From JAJFTV01 sp964426355 (GTDB lineage Bacteria; Chloroflexota; Anaerolineae; Anaerolineales; Anaerolineaceae), in NCBI GenBank assembly GCA_964426355.1, contig CAYRRA010000190.1, positions 1 through 8,232 of the forward strand: DNA of 8,232 nt, read 5' to 3'. The position numbers and the translations under genes are program-made. Below the pieces are notes generated by a model. That model saw nothing but the letters and a program-made list of their open reading frames with translations. It did no database searches and had not been told where the DNA came from. Every line of letters begins with the position of its first letter. The stretch's first letter is position 1. Positions 1 to 6,700 of this stretch are shown here, one piece after another.

Positions 1-1326
1 CAGGGCACCATCTACGGAGGGATGATTGGCACGGGTGTGTTAATGGTAGGTGTGAAGCGCTACGCTTTGGAATTTTCTGATTTACGCTATCGTTCAGAGC
101 TTGCAGAGACAAAACGGTATCAACTGGCAAGCCAGTATTTGCAGCAAGTTGAAGGCGCTATGGCTGATTTGGGTGATGCTGGTATATCTGCAAAATTGGA
201 TGCCTTCTTTGCTTCTCTCAATTCCATCAGTTCTAATCCCTCAGATTTGACCATGCGGGCAGATTTGCTGGAGCAGGCAAAGTCGCTGGCAAGCGCTTTC
301 AATTCGCGTATTGAAAATTTGCTTACCATTCAAAACGATATGAATCTGGCAATTATTCAGCGGGTTGAGGAAATCAATACCATCTCTACACAAATAGCGC
401 GGTTAAATGCAGAGATTGGACGTTTTACTGGTTCGGGAACACAAGCTAACGATTTTATGGATGAGCGTGATTTGCTTCTCGACCGACTTTCTGAACTCAG
501 CGGCGCGAAAATCACATACGATGCAAACGGCATGGCAATGGTATCAGTGGGCGGGCATGTTCTTGTTCATGGTATCACTGCCTATAAGGTGATTACAGAA
601 CCCGAACCTACGAATTTCAACCTTGTCAAACTTTCCTGGGAAGATGGGCAGGCATTCAATGTTTCGAGTGGTGAGCTGGCGGGTCTGTTGGAAACCAGGG
701 ATGGTGTGATCATGGCGCAAAAAGAGAAACTGGATAACCTTGCTTCACAGTTTGCAGCAGAAATCAACACACTCCACCGGAGCGGATATGGTCTAAATGA
801 GTCGATTGTGTATGATTCAGCCAATCCGCCAACCGGCGCTTTACGTGATTTCTTCACAGTTTCTGACCCAAATAACCCAGCCTTGTCTTTGCGAGTCAAT
901 TCAGATTTGGAAGACGTCAGCTTGATTTCGCTTGCCAAAATTATTGTGCCCGCTGGTGCTGTTGACGGTGATGTGTTGACGGCTGCACCTGAAGATGCTC
1001 GCATAGCTGAAGATATGTTTAATTTGAAAAGTGCAGCAATTACTTATGCGGATGGAACGGTTGACACTTTTAGCAGCTATAACACGATGCGCGCAAGTGC
1101 TCTTGGGTTGAAAATTAGACAAGTGAGCACCTTTTCCAGTCAGCACAACAGCTTGCTGAGTGTATTGAACGAACAGAGAGAATCGGTGAGTGGTGTATCA
1201 CTGGATGAAGAAGCAGCCAATCTTTTAAAATTTCAACGTTCGTATCAAGCCGCTGTGCGTTTGATGACCGCGGTTGATGAGATGATGGAACAAATTGTTA
1301 CCAGACTTGGATTGGTAGGGCGGTAA
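1..1326 (+). CDS. flgK: Flagellar hook-associated protein 1 FlgK, 5' truncated by window edge
   Basis: FlgK (HAP1) is an extracellular junction protein exported by the flagellar type III apparatus; with FlgL it joins the hook to the filament. The frame is open from base 1, so the gene begins upstream and the ATG at 22 is internal. The first visible residues, QGTIYGGMIGTGV, match the family segment (QIGTGV) that follows the conserved N-terminal rod/hook motif, so roughly 65-80 residues are missing. A helical region runs through visible residues about 35-145. The C-terminus carries the signature of the family, GVSLDEEAANLLKFQRSYQA (visible residues 398-417), and ends in LGLVGR. That D0 coiled coil packs against the matching N-terminal helix in the assembled junction. 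The stop TAA (1324-1326) lies 16 nt before flgL, so the two are almost certainly cotranscribed and perhaps translationally coupled. No frameshift is seen. The identification is secure. Confidence 0.95.
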   Translation, partial: QGTIYGGMIGTGVLMVGVKRYALEFSDLRYRSELAETKRYQLASQYLQQVEGAMADLGDAGISAKLDAFFASLNSISSNPSDLTMRADLLEQAKSLASAFNSRIENLLTIQNDMNLAIIQRVEEINTISTQIARLNAEIGRFTGSGTQANDFMDERDLLLDRLSELSGAKITYDANGMAMVSVGGHVLVHGITAYKVITEPEPTNFNLVKLSWEDGQAFNVSSGELAGLLETRDGVIMAQKEKLDNLASQFAAEINTLHRSGYGLNESIVYDSANPPTGALRDFFTVSDPNNPALSLRVNSDLEDVSLISLAKIIVPAGAVDGDVLTAAPEDARIAEDMFNLKSAAITYADGTVDTFSSYNTMRASALGLKIRQVSTFSSQHNSLLSVLNEQRESVSGVSLDEEAANLLKFQRSYQAAVRLMTAVDEMMEQIVTRLGLVGR

Positions 1327-1342
1327 AGAGGAGGTTTAGGAT

Positions 1343-2437
1343 ATGCGTATAACCAACCGGTTGATGACCGATAACTCAATACGAAATATGTCCGAGACAT
1401 TGGACACCCTTTACAACTTGCAAAGAAAAGCTGCCACGCAAAAAAAATATTTACGCCCCTCTGAAAACCCAGCTGTCGCAGCGGATAACTTGAAGTTAAA
1501 TTCTACTTTGCGAATGATGCAATCGTATACCAATACGATTAACACCACCCAGGATTGGATGGAAACGACCGATTTTGCTCTAACCCGGGTGGGTGAAGTG
1601 CTCACAAAAGCACAAACCATCGCATTAAAAGGATTGGATGAAACTTATGGTGTGGATGAAAGACAGGCGATGGGTCATGAGGTTGATGGTATCTTGCAAC
1701 AAGTAATTGACCTGGCTAATACCGAGTATCAAGGACGTTATATTTTTGCTGGTTTCCAATCGAATACCAAGCCGTTTGTGTATGTTTCAAAAGATGATCC
1801 CGGTGCACCTATCGTAACGGTTACCGCTGCTCCCGCTGACCCCCCAAACCCCCCAGAACCGACGATCGATTATCCAGTCGATTCGGTTGTGTATCTGGGT
1901 GATAGTAACCTGATTTCCCGCTCTGTTTCTGCAAATGAAAAAATCACTGTTAATATGCCTGGCTCAGAAGTATTTGTGGACTCCACGAGTGGTGGTAATG
2001 CATTCAATTCTGGTTTGAATGACATCTTCGCTACCCTTATTCGTGTGAGGGATAGCTTGTTGGGTGCAGATTATTTGAAGCCTCACTCAACTGAGACCAA
2101 TGCTACACCACCCCCCGCAGAAATAGCTGTTGTGGATGCAGAAAGTTCGCCTGACAATTCTGTGTTGAGAGAAGCATACGCCAACCTTAAAAAGACTTTT
2201 GAGAAAATCACAGGATACACAACTGCAAATGGCGCCAGGATGCGAAATATTCAGACAACGAAGGAACGTTATGAAAAAGCCAACCTGGAGATTAAATCGC
2301 TCATTTCACAGAATGAAGATATCAATTTAGCCGAAATCCTGTCAGAGATTTCTTACCAGGAGGTTGTGTACCAGGCGACGATCAATATCAGCTCAAAGAT
2401 TGGATCGATGATGTCTCTATTTGATGCCCTGGGGTAA
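1343..2437 (+). CDS. flgL: Flagellar hook-associated protein 3 FlgL
   Basis: FlgL (HAP3) is the second hook-filament junction protein and the adaptor on which flagellin polymerises. It is 364 residues, within the usual 300-420 range. The N-terminus MRITNRLMTDNSIRNM is the standard FlgL/flagellin-like D0 start. The family motif YQGRYIFAGFQSNTKPF follows at residues 129-145, and the C-terminal coiled coil (ISYQEVVYQATINISSKI, about 336-353) ends in LFDALG. The exposed middle domain (about 146-270) is variable and has proline-rich stretches: PADPPNPPEP at 164-173 and PPP at 256-258. These are encoded by three runs of six C. The start is fixed by GAGGAGG at 1328-1334, 8 nt before the ATG. It lies 16 nt after flgK. 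No terminator is visible after the stop, and csrA follows 109 nt later with its own likely promoter. Confidence 0.95.
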   Translation: MRITNRLMTDNSIRNMSETLDTLYNLQRKAATQKKYLRPSENPAVAADNLKLNSTLRMMQSYTNTINTTQDWMETTDFALTRVGEVLTKAQTIALKGLDETYGVDERQAMGHEVDGILQQVIDLANTEYQGRYIFAGFQSNTKPFVYVSKDDPGAPIVTVTAAPADPPNPPEPTIDYPVDSVVYLGDSNLISRSVSANEKITVNMPGSEVFVDSTSGGNAFNSGLNDIFATLIRVRDSLLGADYLKPHSTETNATPPPAEIAVVDAESSPDNSVLREAYANLKKTFEKITGYTTANGARMRNIQTTKERYEKANLEIKSLISQNEDINLAEILSEISYQEVVYQATINISSKIGSMMSLFDALG

Positions 2438-2483
2438 GTTTAAATGGAATTCGCTGTTTCATAAAGAAGCATGGTATGGTTGA

Positions 2484-2510
2484 TTGACAATCTGCGAATA
2501 ATGGTAAAAT
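2484..2510 (+). promoter_or_regulatory. Probable housekeeping promoter of csrA
   Basis: A consensus -35 box TTGACA (2484-2489) is followed by an extended -10 element, TGG plus TAAAAT (-10 hexamer 2505-2510, five of six matches to TATAAT). The spacer is 15 nt, shorter than the usual 17, but the TGn extension can compensate. Transcription would start near 2517 and give a leader of about 30 nt before the csrA TTG. This would let csrA be expressed independently of flgK-flgL. The call rests on sequence match only. Confidence 0.5.
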
Positions 2511-2534
2511 AAAGCAGATAAGACATCCGAAAAT

Positions 2535-2540
2535 AAGAGG
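2535..2540 (+). promoter_or_regulatory. Ribosome binding site that fixes the TTG start of csrA
   Basis: AAGAGG lies 6 nt upstream of the TTG at 2547. Together with the invariant CsrA N-terminus (M-L-V-L-x-R-K), it decides that translation starts at this TTG. The first in-frame ATG lies far inside the conserved domain, so it cannot be the true start. Confidence 0.75.
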
Positions 2541-2546
2541 TCAATT

Positions 2547-2822
2547 TTGCTGGTATTAGGCAGGAAAGTGGGAGAGAGTATCGTGATTGGTGATGACATT
2601 GTGATCACCATCTTAGACGCGGATCGCGAGAATATCAAGATTGGTATCAAAGCGCCAAAAGAAATCCGCATCTTACGGCATGAAATCTTCCAGGCATTAC
2701 TCGATCAGCAAAAAATCGCATATAAACTTAAACAAGATGAAGAACAAGACCGGCTTGCTAGTTTGCGGCATTTCCTATTAGAGGAAATGGAAACAACCGA
2801 GAATGCTCTTTCGGAAAAATAG
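2547..2822 (+). CDS. csrA: Carbon storage regulator CsrA, with C-terminal extension
   Basis: CsrA is a small dimeric RNA-binding protein that binds GGA motifs in mRNA leaders, often blocking the ribosome binding site; in B. subtilis its main target is flagellin (hag) mRNA. The 91-residue product begins MLVLGRKVGESIVIGDD and continues IKIGIKAPKEIRILRHE, which is the canonical five-strand CsrA fold. The RNA-contacting residues L4, R6 and R44 (Escherichia coli numbering) are all present. The start is TTG. The protein is longer than the usual 61-75 residues: residues about 48-91 form a charged, probably helical tail (e.g. KLKQDEEQDRLASL). In flagellated Gram-positives the C-terminal part of CsrA contacts the antagonist FliW, so the tail may matter for that kind of control, but no fliW gene is visible next to it. 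Its position between flgL and the flagellin cluster supports a flagellar role. The family call is near certain; the target is inferred. Confidence 0.95.
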   Translation: MLVLGRKVGESIVIGDDIVITILDADRENIKIGIKAPKEIRILRHEIFQALLDQQKIAYKLKQDEEQDRLASLRHFLLEEMETTENALSEK

Positions 2823-2911
2823 ACTTTTGTAAATAGTATAAAAATTTCGTTACTTTTTACAATCCTTTACGTAACTTTCATTTCACCTTTATTCCATTTG
2901 GTCACAAGACT

Positions 2912-2958
2912 TGGTAAATTTAGCACAGGAGATACCGGGTTCCGAAATCTGGTAAATT
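2912..2958 (+). repeat. Direct repeat of TGGTAAATT upstream of the glycosyltransferase operon
   Basis: TGGTAAATT occurs at 2912-2920 and again at 2950-2958, in the 157-nt AT-rich gap between csrA and the TPR-glycosyltransferase gene. Each copy could be read as an extended -10 (TGn plus TAAATT), and the csrA promoter contains a near copy (TGGTAAAAT, 2502-2510). Neither copy has a convincing -35. They may be weak promoters or a factor-binding repeat. The rest of 2823-2979 shows no gene and no good intrinsic terminator. Confidence 0.3.
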
Positions 2959-2979
2959 AACCTTTGTGCAGGTCAATGA

Positions 2980-4635
2980 ATGAGCGATCAGGTTACCGAT
3001 CTTGAAAACCTAAGGAATGCAGCCCGAACACAACTGAAGAGCAACCATGTTGACAGGGCGCTTCGTACGTATGGACAAATCCTGGAAATCCATCCAGAAG
3101 ATTTAGATTCGTGGCTAATACTGGGAGATGCATTTTTTGTTTCCGGTGACCACCTGACAGCTTACGCTATCTATGAGAATGCGCGAAAATTCTCACCGGA
3201 TGGTGCTGAAATTGATAAAAGAATGTCTGTTTTACAGCTAGAGACACACCAGAAAAGCCAGGCTTCCTTAACCCGGTTATATCCCATTTCTGACCTTGTG
3301 GATGACCTTGTTGTTAAACTTCCGGGATATTCACACGAGATCCCTGAAAGCGACATGATCAAAGCCCGTCAATTGATGGAACAGGTTTTAAAGGATGACT
3401 CGCCAGCGGAAGCGGTTGCGAAGAATTTCGCTGAAATTGATCAGCTATTACCTGCCTTGATTGAAATCAACCTTCGGCAAGCGAAATTGGAAGGAAAGAC
3501 AGAAATCGTACGAGCATTAAAAAAGATTCAACAGCAACTATTTTCAGATGAACATCAAGGGAAGCAAATCAACAAGAAACCACCCAAAAAGCATCAGATG
3601 GACCTTAGAATCCTTTTGACTGGGGAATGTACTTCAGAAAGCCAGGATCGATTTTCTTTGTTATTTCGTAGTTTACAGCAATCAGGGTATGATGTTTTTT
3701 GTGCCGGCGAGCGGGATGGTTGGATGGATTGGTCTTCATACGACATGGTGGTTGTTCAAAACCCGCACAGTTCGGTGAAAGTCATTCAGAATATCGCAGG
3801 GTTCTTTTCAACAGGAAAACCACTGGTGGTTGACCTGAGTAACGATTTTGAACTGATGCCACCTGAGCATCAAGATTCGGAACGTTTTGGGTTGCATACT
3901 TTTGAAAAAAAGAAGAATTATTATGCAGCAATGTATCTTGCTGACCACTTGGTGGTGAATAACGCGGAATTTGCCCAAAATTTGCAAAAATCAGGTTTTT
4001 CTGCAAGCTATGTGCCGGATGGCTGGGATAGCAGCAATCCGTTGTGGTTTAAATCGAACCATTCTCGAGGTACATTTAACCTGGGTTTGATCTGCCAACC
4101 CGGGCAGGATGATGATATGGCTGGTATCCGTCGGGCGATTATTCGTATTTTAAGAGAATTTCCCCATACCCGCCTTGTTATCAGCGGGAATCTTTCCACA
4201 TATCGTCTGTTCGACCAGGTTTCGGATACACGTAAATTATTCCTGCCACCCGTTTCAGTGGAGGAACAACCTTATCTCTATTCGCACATGGATGTTTTAT
4301 TACTTCCTATGGCAGACACATATTTTAATCAACTTCGTTCGGACCGGGTGTTAATGGAAGCTGGGGTCAAGAAATTGCCCTGGATTGCATCCAGTCTGCG
4401 GTTTGTTGAGGCATGGGGTGTGGGAGGTCTACAGGTTGATGTAGTGGATGATTGGTATACCCATTTGCATTCTGTCGTAACGGATGAAGATTTGAGGAAT
4501 CGACTAGGGGAAAAAGGGTTTGAAAAAGTACAAGACCGGGATAGGGAGAAGATTGTAAAAAAGTGGCAACAGTTAATCAGCCAGGTGATGAAACAAAAAA
4601 TATCAGATAAAGGAGCACCTGTTTCTGCTGGGTGA
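2980..4635 (+). CDS. TPR-containing GT-B glycosyltransferase, probable flagellin-modifying enzyme
   Basis: This 551-residue soluble protein has no signal peptide or membrane segment. Residues about 9-80 form two TPR-like helical repeats (ALRTYGQILEIHPEDLDSW, then AYAIYENARKFSPD). A helical linker (about 120-205) follows, ending in a basic stretch KKPPKKH. Residues about 208-540 look like a two-domain GT-B glycosyltransferase: a Rossmann-like start DLRILLTG (208-215), and in the nucleotide-sugar-binding half DVLLLPMADTYF (438-449), E460 and KKLPWIAS (464-471), typical of GT4/GT1-like enzymes. The usual first glutamate of the EX7E motif is not present. The donor sugar cannot be told. An in-frame TGA at 2977 leaves ATG 2980 as the first start; its Shine-Dalgarno is weak (AGG at 2970-2972). 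The gene shares short motifs with the next gene and lies in a cluster ending in flagellin, so flagellin O-glycosylation is the likeliest role. The TPRs may grip the acceptor or a partner. Function is inferred from context. Confidence 0.75.
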   Translation: MSDQVTDLENLRNAARTQLKSNHVDRALRTYGQILEIHPEDLDSWLILGDAFFVSGDHLTAYAIYENARKFSPDGAEIDKRMSVLQLETHQKSQASLTRLYPISDLVDDLVVKLPGYSHEIPESDMIKARQLMEQVLKDDSPAEAVAKNFAEIDQLLPALIEINLRQAKLEGKTEIVRALKKIQQQLFSDEHQGKQINKKPPKKHQMDLRILLTGECTSESQDRFSLLFRSLQQSGYDVFCAGERDGWMDWSSYDMVVVQNPHSSVKVIQNIAGFFSTGKPLVVDLSNDFELMPPEHQDSERFGLHTFEKKKNYYAAMYLADHLVVNNAEFAQNLQKSGFSASYVPDGWDSSNPLWFKSNHSRGTFNLGLICQPGQDDDMAGIRRAIIRILREFPHTRLVISGNLSTYRLFDQVSDTRKLFLPPVSVEEQPYLYSHMDVLLLPMADTYFNQLRSDRVLMEAGVKKLPWIASSLRFVEAWGVGGLQVDVVDDWYTHLHSVVTDEDLRNRLGEKGFEKVQDRDREKIVKKWQQLISQVMKQKISDKGAPVSAG

Positions 4636-4644
4636 TGAGTCATA

Positions 4645-5736
4645 TTGAAAATCACTTTTGTTTACCCGGATGATAAGTTTTTTGCAGAAAATGTTGAATG
4701 GCGATGCAGCGCCCCTGCCCGCGCCATCAACCATACGGGACGGCATTCTGCAAGCCTGTTGCGAATCACAGATTTTAATGCCCGTTCGACTTCTGCCACC
4801 CGGGCATGCGAAGAAAGTGATGTTATTCTTATCTATCGTGATCTTTGGGGGAAGACTCTAAAAAATATTGAGTATTGGAAAGCGAGAGGGAAGGTATTGG
4901 TAGGGGATTTCGATGCTGCATACCAGTTGATGGGTGAAATCCATCCGGAGTATCGTTTTTGGTATCGGAGAGAAGCCGCAACCTCACGGGCAGTGCACCA
5001 GGTTACTCAACCGATACCTCTTGTTGAGTTTAAATGGGGTGTGCAGTTGGTTGATTTTCTTACCCTTAACTCGCGGCGTTTGGTGGATGATTGGAAACCG
5101 TATGCGGCAACGAACTATGTGCCGAACCTGATTGATTATGAACGATATCTTTTTAACCGGCGTGAGCTTCATGAGGGAATTGTGATAGGGTGGAAAGGTA
5201 ATCGCCATGATTTGCATAGTTTTAAGAACAGTGGGGCTTTTGAAGCAGTTTTGGAAATTATTGAACTAAAAAAACAGGTACATTTACTTTTATGCGCAAG
5301 TGACCCAGATATTACCACCGATCTTAATCTCGATCAGGTTAATCAACGGGTCATTTTGTGTAATCAAAAAACCTGGCTTGAGTTGCTCTCAAAAATCGAT
5401 ATTGGGATCGCCCCACTTTATGGTGAATTTGATCAACGGAAGGGGTATGCTAATATTTTAGAGTTTATGGTAAAAAAAATCCCCTGGGTTGGCAGTGTGG
5501 GGTCTCCGTATCACGAATTAAGCCGTTATGGGTGGTTGGTGAGCAATCAGAAAGCCGCTTGGAAACGTGTACTGCTGGATATGATTTCCCACATCGACGA
5601 ATATCTTGCCGAGGCAGAACGTGAACCCTATCTATACGGTCTCAGCCAGGGGATTGAAGAGAATATCCAAATCTACATTGATCACCTTGCAAGAGCACCT
5701 CAGATTACGGACAAGGTGACGAGTGATATTTATTAA
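4645..5736 (+). CDS. GT-B-like glycosyltransferase, second member of the pair
   Basis: The product is a 363-residue soluble protein without signal peptide. The N-terminal MKITFVYPDD (1-10) and the strand DVILIYRD (59-66) suggest the first Rossmann domain. The second domain begins near GIVIGWKGNRHDLHSF (178-193), the position where GT4-type enzymes have a G-W-x-G motif. It contains DIGIAPLYGEFDQRKGYANI (252-271), then LEFMVKKIPWVGS, equivalent to the donor-binding DIGxxPL...K...LE...PxVxS block. The VKKxPWxxS segment is shared with the upstream TPR enzyme, so the two are probably distant paralogues. The start is TTG: an in-frame TGA at 4636-4638 leaves no earlier codon, and KITFVYP is a typical beginning for the fold. 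The start lies 9 nt after the upstream stop, with GGTGAT (4631-4636) as a poor Shine-Dalgarno, which suggests translational coupling. Flagellin is the likeliest acceptor by context; sugar and linkage are unknown. Confidence 0.72.
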   Translation: MKITFVYPDDKFFAENVEWRCSAPARAINHTGRHSASLLRITDFNARSTSATRACEESDVILIYRDLWGKTLKNIEYWKARGKVLVGDFDAAYQLMGEIHPEYRFWYRREAATSRAVHQVTQPIPLVEFKWGVQLVDFLTLNSRRLVDDWKPYAATNYVPNLIDYERYLFNRRELHEGIVIGWKGNRHDLHSFKNSGAFEAVLEIIELKKQVHLLLCASDPDITTDLNLDQVNQRVILCNQKTWLELLSKIDIGIAPLYGEFDQRKGYANILEFMVKKIPWVGSVGSPYHELSRYGWLVSNQKAAWKRVLLDMISHIDEYLAEAEREPYLYGLSQGIEENIQIYIDHLARAPQITDKVTSDIY

Positions 5737-5768
5737 TCTAATATTTTTTATGTTGAAGGAGAAGCGGT

Positions 5769-6608
5769 ATGTCAAATATGGATGGCAGACGCGAGCAGAA
5801 AAAATCCCAGGTAAAAGTCAGGGTCATTGAACGGGGTGGGGGAACTGTTCCGTTGCCCGATATGGTCACTGTGCCTTCTGGCGAATTTTTGATGGGCACA
5901 AGCGATGAACAGGTGATGTTTTTATATCACCGAGAGGATTGGGCACAGCAGTGGAAAGAGGATGGTAATTTCTATGTTGAACAACCAATGCACATCGTTG
6001 AACTTCCCAGTTATGAAATTGGGAAATACCCGATTACCAACCTGGAATATTACCGCTTCATTTGGGAAGTGAATTACCGGATTCCACGCGGCTGGAGCGG
6101 TTTTCGTTACGAGGATGGCTATGAAAACCATCCAGTGGTCGGAATTACCTACCACGATGCAATCGCGTATATTGAATGGTTGAACAAAAAATCGGGTAGA
6201 GAATACCGGCTGCCCACAGAAGCAGAATGGGAACGGGCTGCGCGCGGCACGGATGGACGTATCTACCCGTGGGGTGATGAATTTGATCCCTGGCGCTGCA
6301 ATACATTGGAAAGCGGCTTGGAGAGAACCACCCCAGTCGACAGTTACATTCCAGCAGGCGTCAGCCCGGTGGGCGCTGTCGGAATGGTTGGTAACGTCTG
6401 GGAGTGGACGAGCAGCCGCTTGCTTTCGTACCCGTTTCAGCCTGATCCTGAACCACCGCAAAACCAACGGCACATTGGGTATGTCGTGCGTGGTGGAGCA
6501 TGGTATTACAGCCGTAAGCTGGCGCGCTGCGCCACGCGTGAATCTTACCAGCCAGATTATCTTTCTCCAGCATTGGGTTTCAGGCTTGTTCGGTCATTGG
6601 ATGAGTAA
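5769..6608 (+). CDS. FGE-sulfatase (SUMF1) fold protein lacking the catalytic cysteine pair
   Basis: This 279-residue protein has no signal peptide, so it is probably cytoplasmic. After a charged N-terminal stretch (1-28), the formylglycine-generating-enzyme fold runs from PDMVTVPSGEFLMGT (30-44) to ALGFRLVRS (268-276). Landmarks in order: NHPVVGITYHDA (120-131), RLPTEAEWERAARG (147-160), YPWGDEFDPWRCN (166-178), SPVGAVGMVGNVWEWTSS (199-216) and RGGAWYYSRK (241-250). True FGEs carry two copper-binding cysteines just after the RGGSW-type motif. Here those positions read YYSRKLA, and the only cysteines are C177 and C254. It is therefore unlikely to oxidise sulfatase cysteine, and no sulfatase gene is nearby. 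The fold also serves in non-FGE roles: EgtB and PvdO enzymes, diversity-generating-retroelement targets, and GldJ/GldK of gliding motility. AAGGAG at 5756-5761 fixes the start. It lies 32 nt after the glycosyltransferase, apparently in its operon. A flagellin- or glycan-binding accessory role is a guess. Confidence 0.85.
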   Translation: MSNMDGRREQKKSQVKVRVIERGGGTVPLPDMVTVPSGEFLMGTSDEQVMFLYHREDWAQQWKEDGNFYVEQPMHIVELPSYEIGKYPITNLEYYRFIWEVNYRIPRGWSGFRYEDGYENHPVVGITYHDAIAYIEWLNKKSGREYRLPTEAEWERAARGTDGRIYPWGDEFDPWRCNTLESGLERTTPVDSYIPAGVSPVGAVGMVGNVWEWTSSRLLSYPFQPDPEPPQNQRHIGYVVRGGAWYYSRKLARCATRESYQPDYLSPALGFRLVRSLDE

Positions 6609-6648
6609 AACATGGTAATAAAGCTGTTATTTTATTTACGTGTTTTTT
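6607..6648 (+). terminator. Possible weak terminator between the cassette and flagellin
   Basis: AAAACATG (6607-6614) pairs with CGTGTTTT (6639-6646) with one G-U. After a 2x2 mismatch, AATAAA (6617-6622) pairs with TTTATT (6631-6636), leaving an 8-nt loop. A run of six T (6643-6648) ends the structure. The stem is AT-rich and the T-run is partly inside it, so termination would be inefficient. It overlaps the stop codon of the FGE-fold gene and just precedes the flagellin promoter, a sensible place for a terminator. Confidence 0.35.
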
Positions 6649-6659
6649 ACGCAGAGGAC

Positions 6660-6686
6660 TAAAGTTTTTTTGAAAGATGCCGAAAA
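6660..6686 (+). promoter_or_regulatory. Sigma-28 (FliA/SigD) promoter of the flagellin gene
   Basis: TAAAGTTT (6660-6667), an 11-nt spacer (6668-6678) and GCCGAAAA (6679-6686) match the E. coli FliA consensus TAAAGTTT-N11-GCCGATAA at 15 of 16 positions with the exact spacing. Transcription would start near 6692-6695, giving a leader of about 95 nt. It places flagellin in the late class, transcribed after hook completion releases sigma-28 from FlgM. Confidence 0.93.
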
Positions 6687-6700
6687 ACATTACTAGTGAC

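Noticed and set aside
582..1004. 140-codon reverse-strand frame inside flgK
   Set aside because: It is antisense to well-conserved FlgK coding sequence and its translation resembles no known protein; likewise the reverse frames at 5922-6473 (inside the FGE-fold gene) and 6580-7134 (across the flagellin leader and 5' end).
22..1326. FlgK starting at the ATG at position 22
   Set aside because: The frame is open upstream to base 1 and the first residues match an internal FlgK segment; the real start lies outside the window.
2505..2533. Sigma-28 promoter in front of csrA (TAAA boxes with TCCGAAAA at 2526-2533)
   Set aside because: The two available TAAA boxes give gaps of 12 or 17 nt instead of about 15, and transcription would begin almost at the start codon.
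2849..2875. Hairpin GTTAC...GTAAC after csrA as a terminator
   Set aside because: Only 5 bp, with a loop of about 17 nt and no T-run following.
2915..2941. Sigma-28-like promoter (TAAATTTA-N11-ACCGGGTT) for the TPR-glycosyltransferase gene
   Set aside because: The spacing is right, but only CCG of the eight -10 bases matches; too weak to call.
5769..6608. FGE-fold gene as the variable target of a diversity-generating retroelement
   Set aside because: The fold is right, but no template repeat, reverse transcriptase or second copy of the 3' end is visible in the window.
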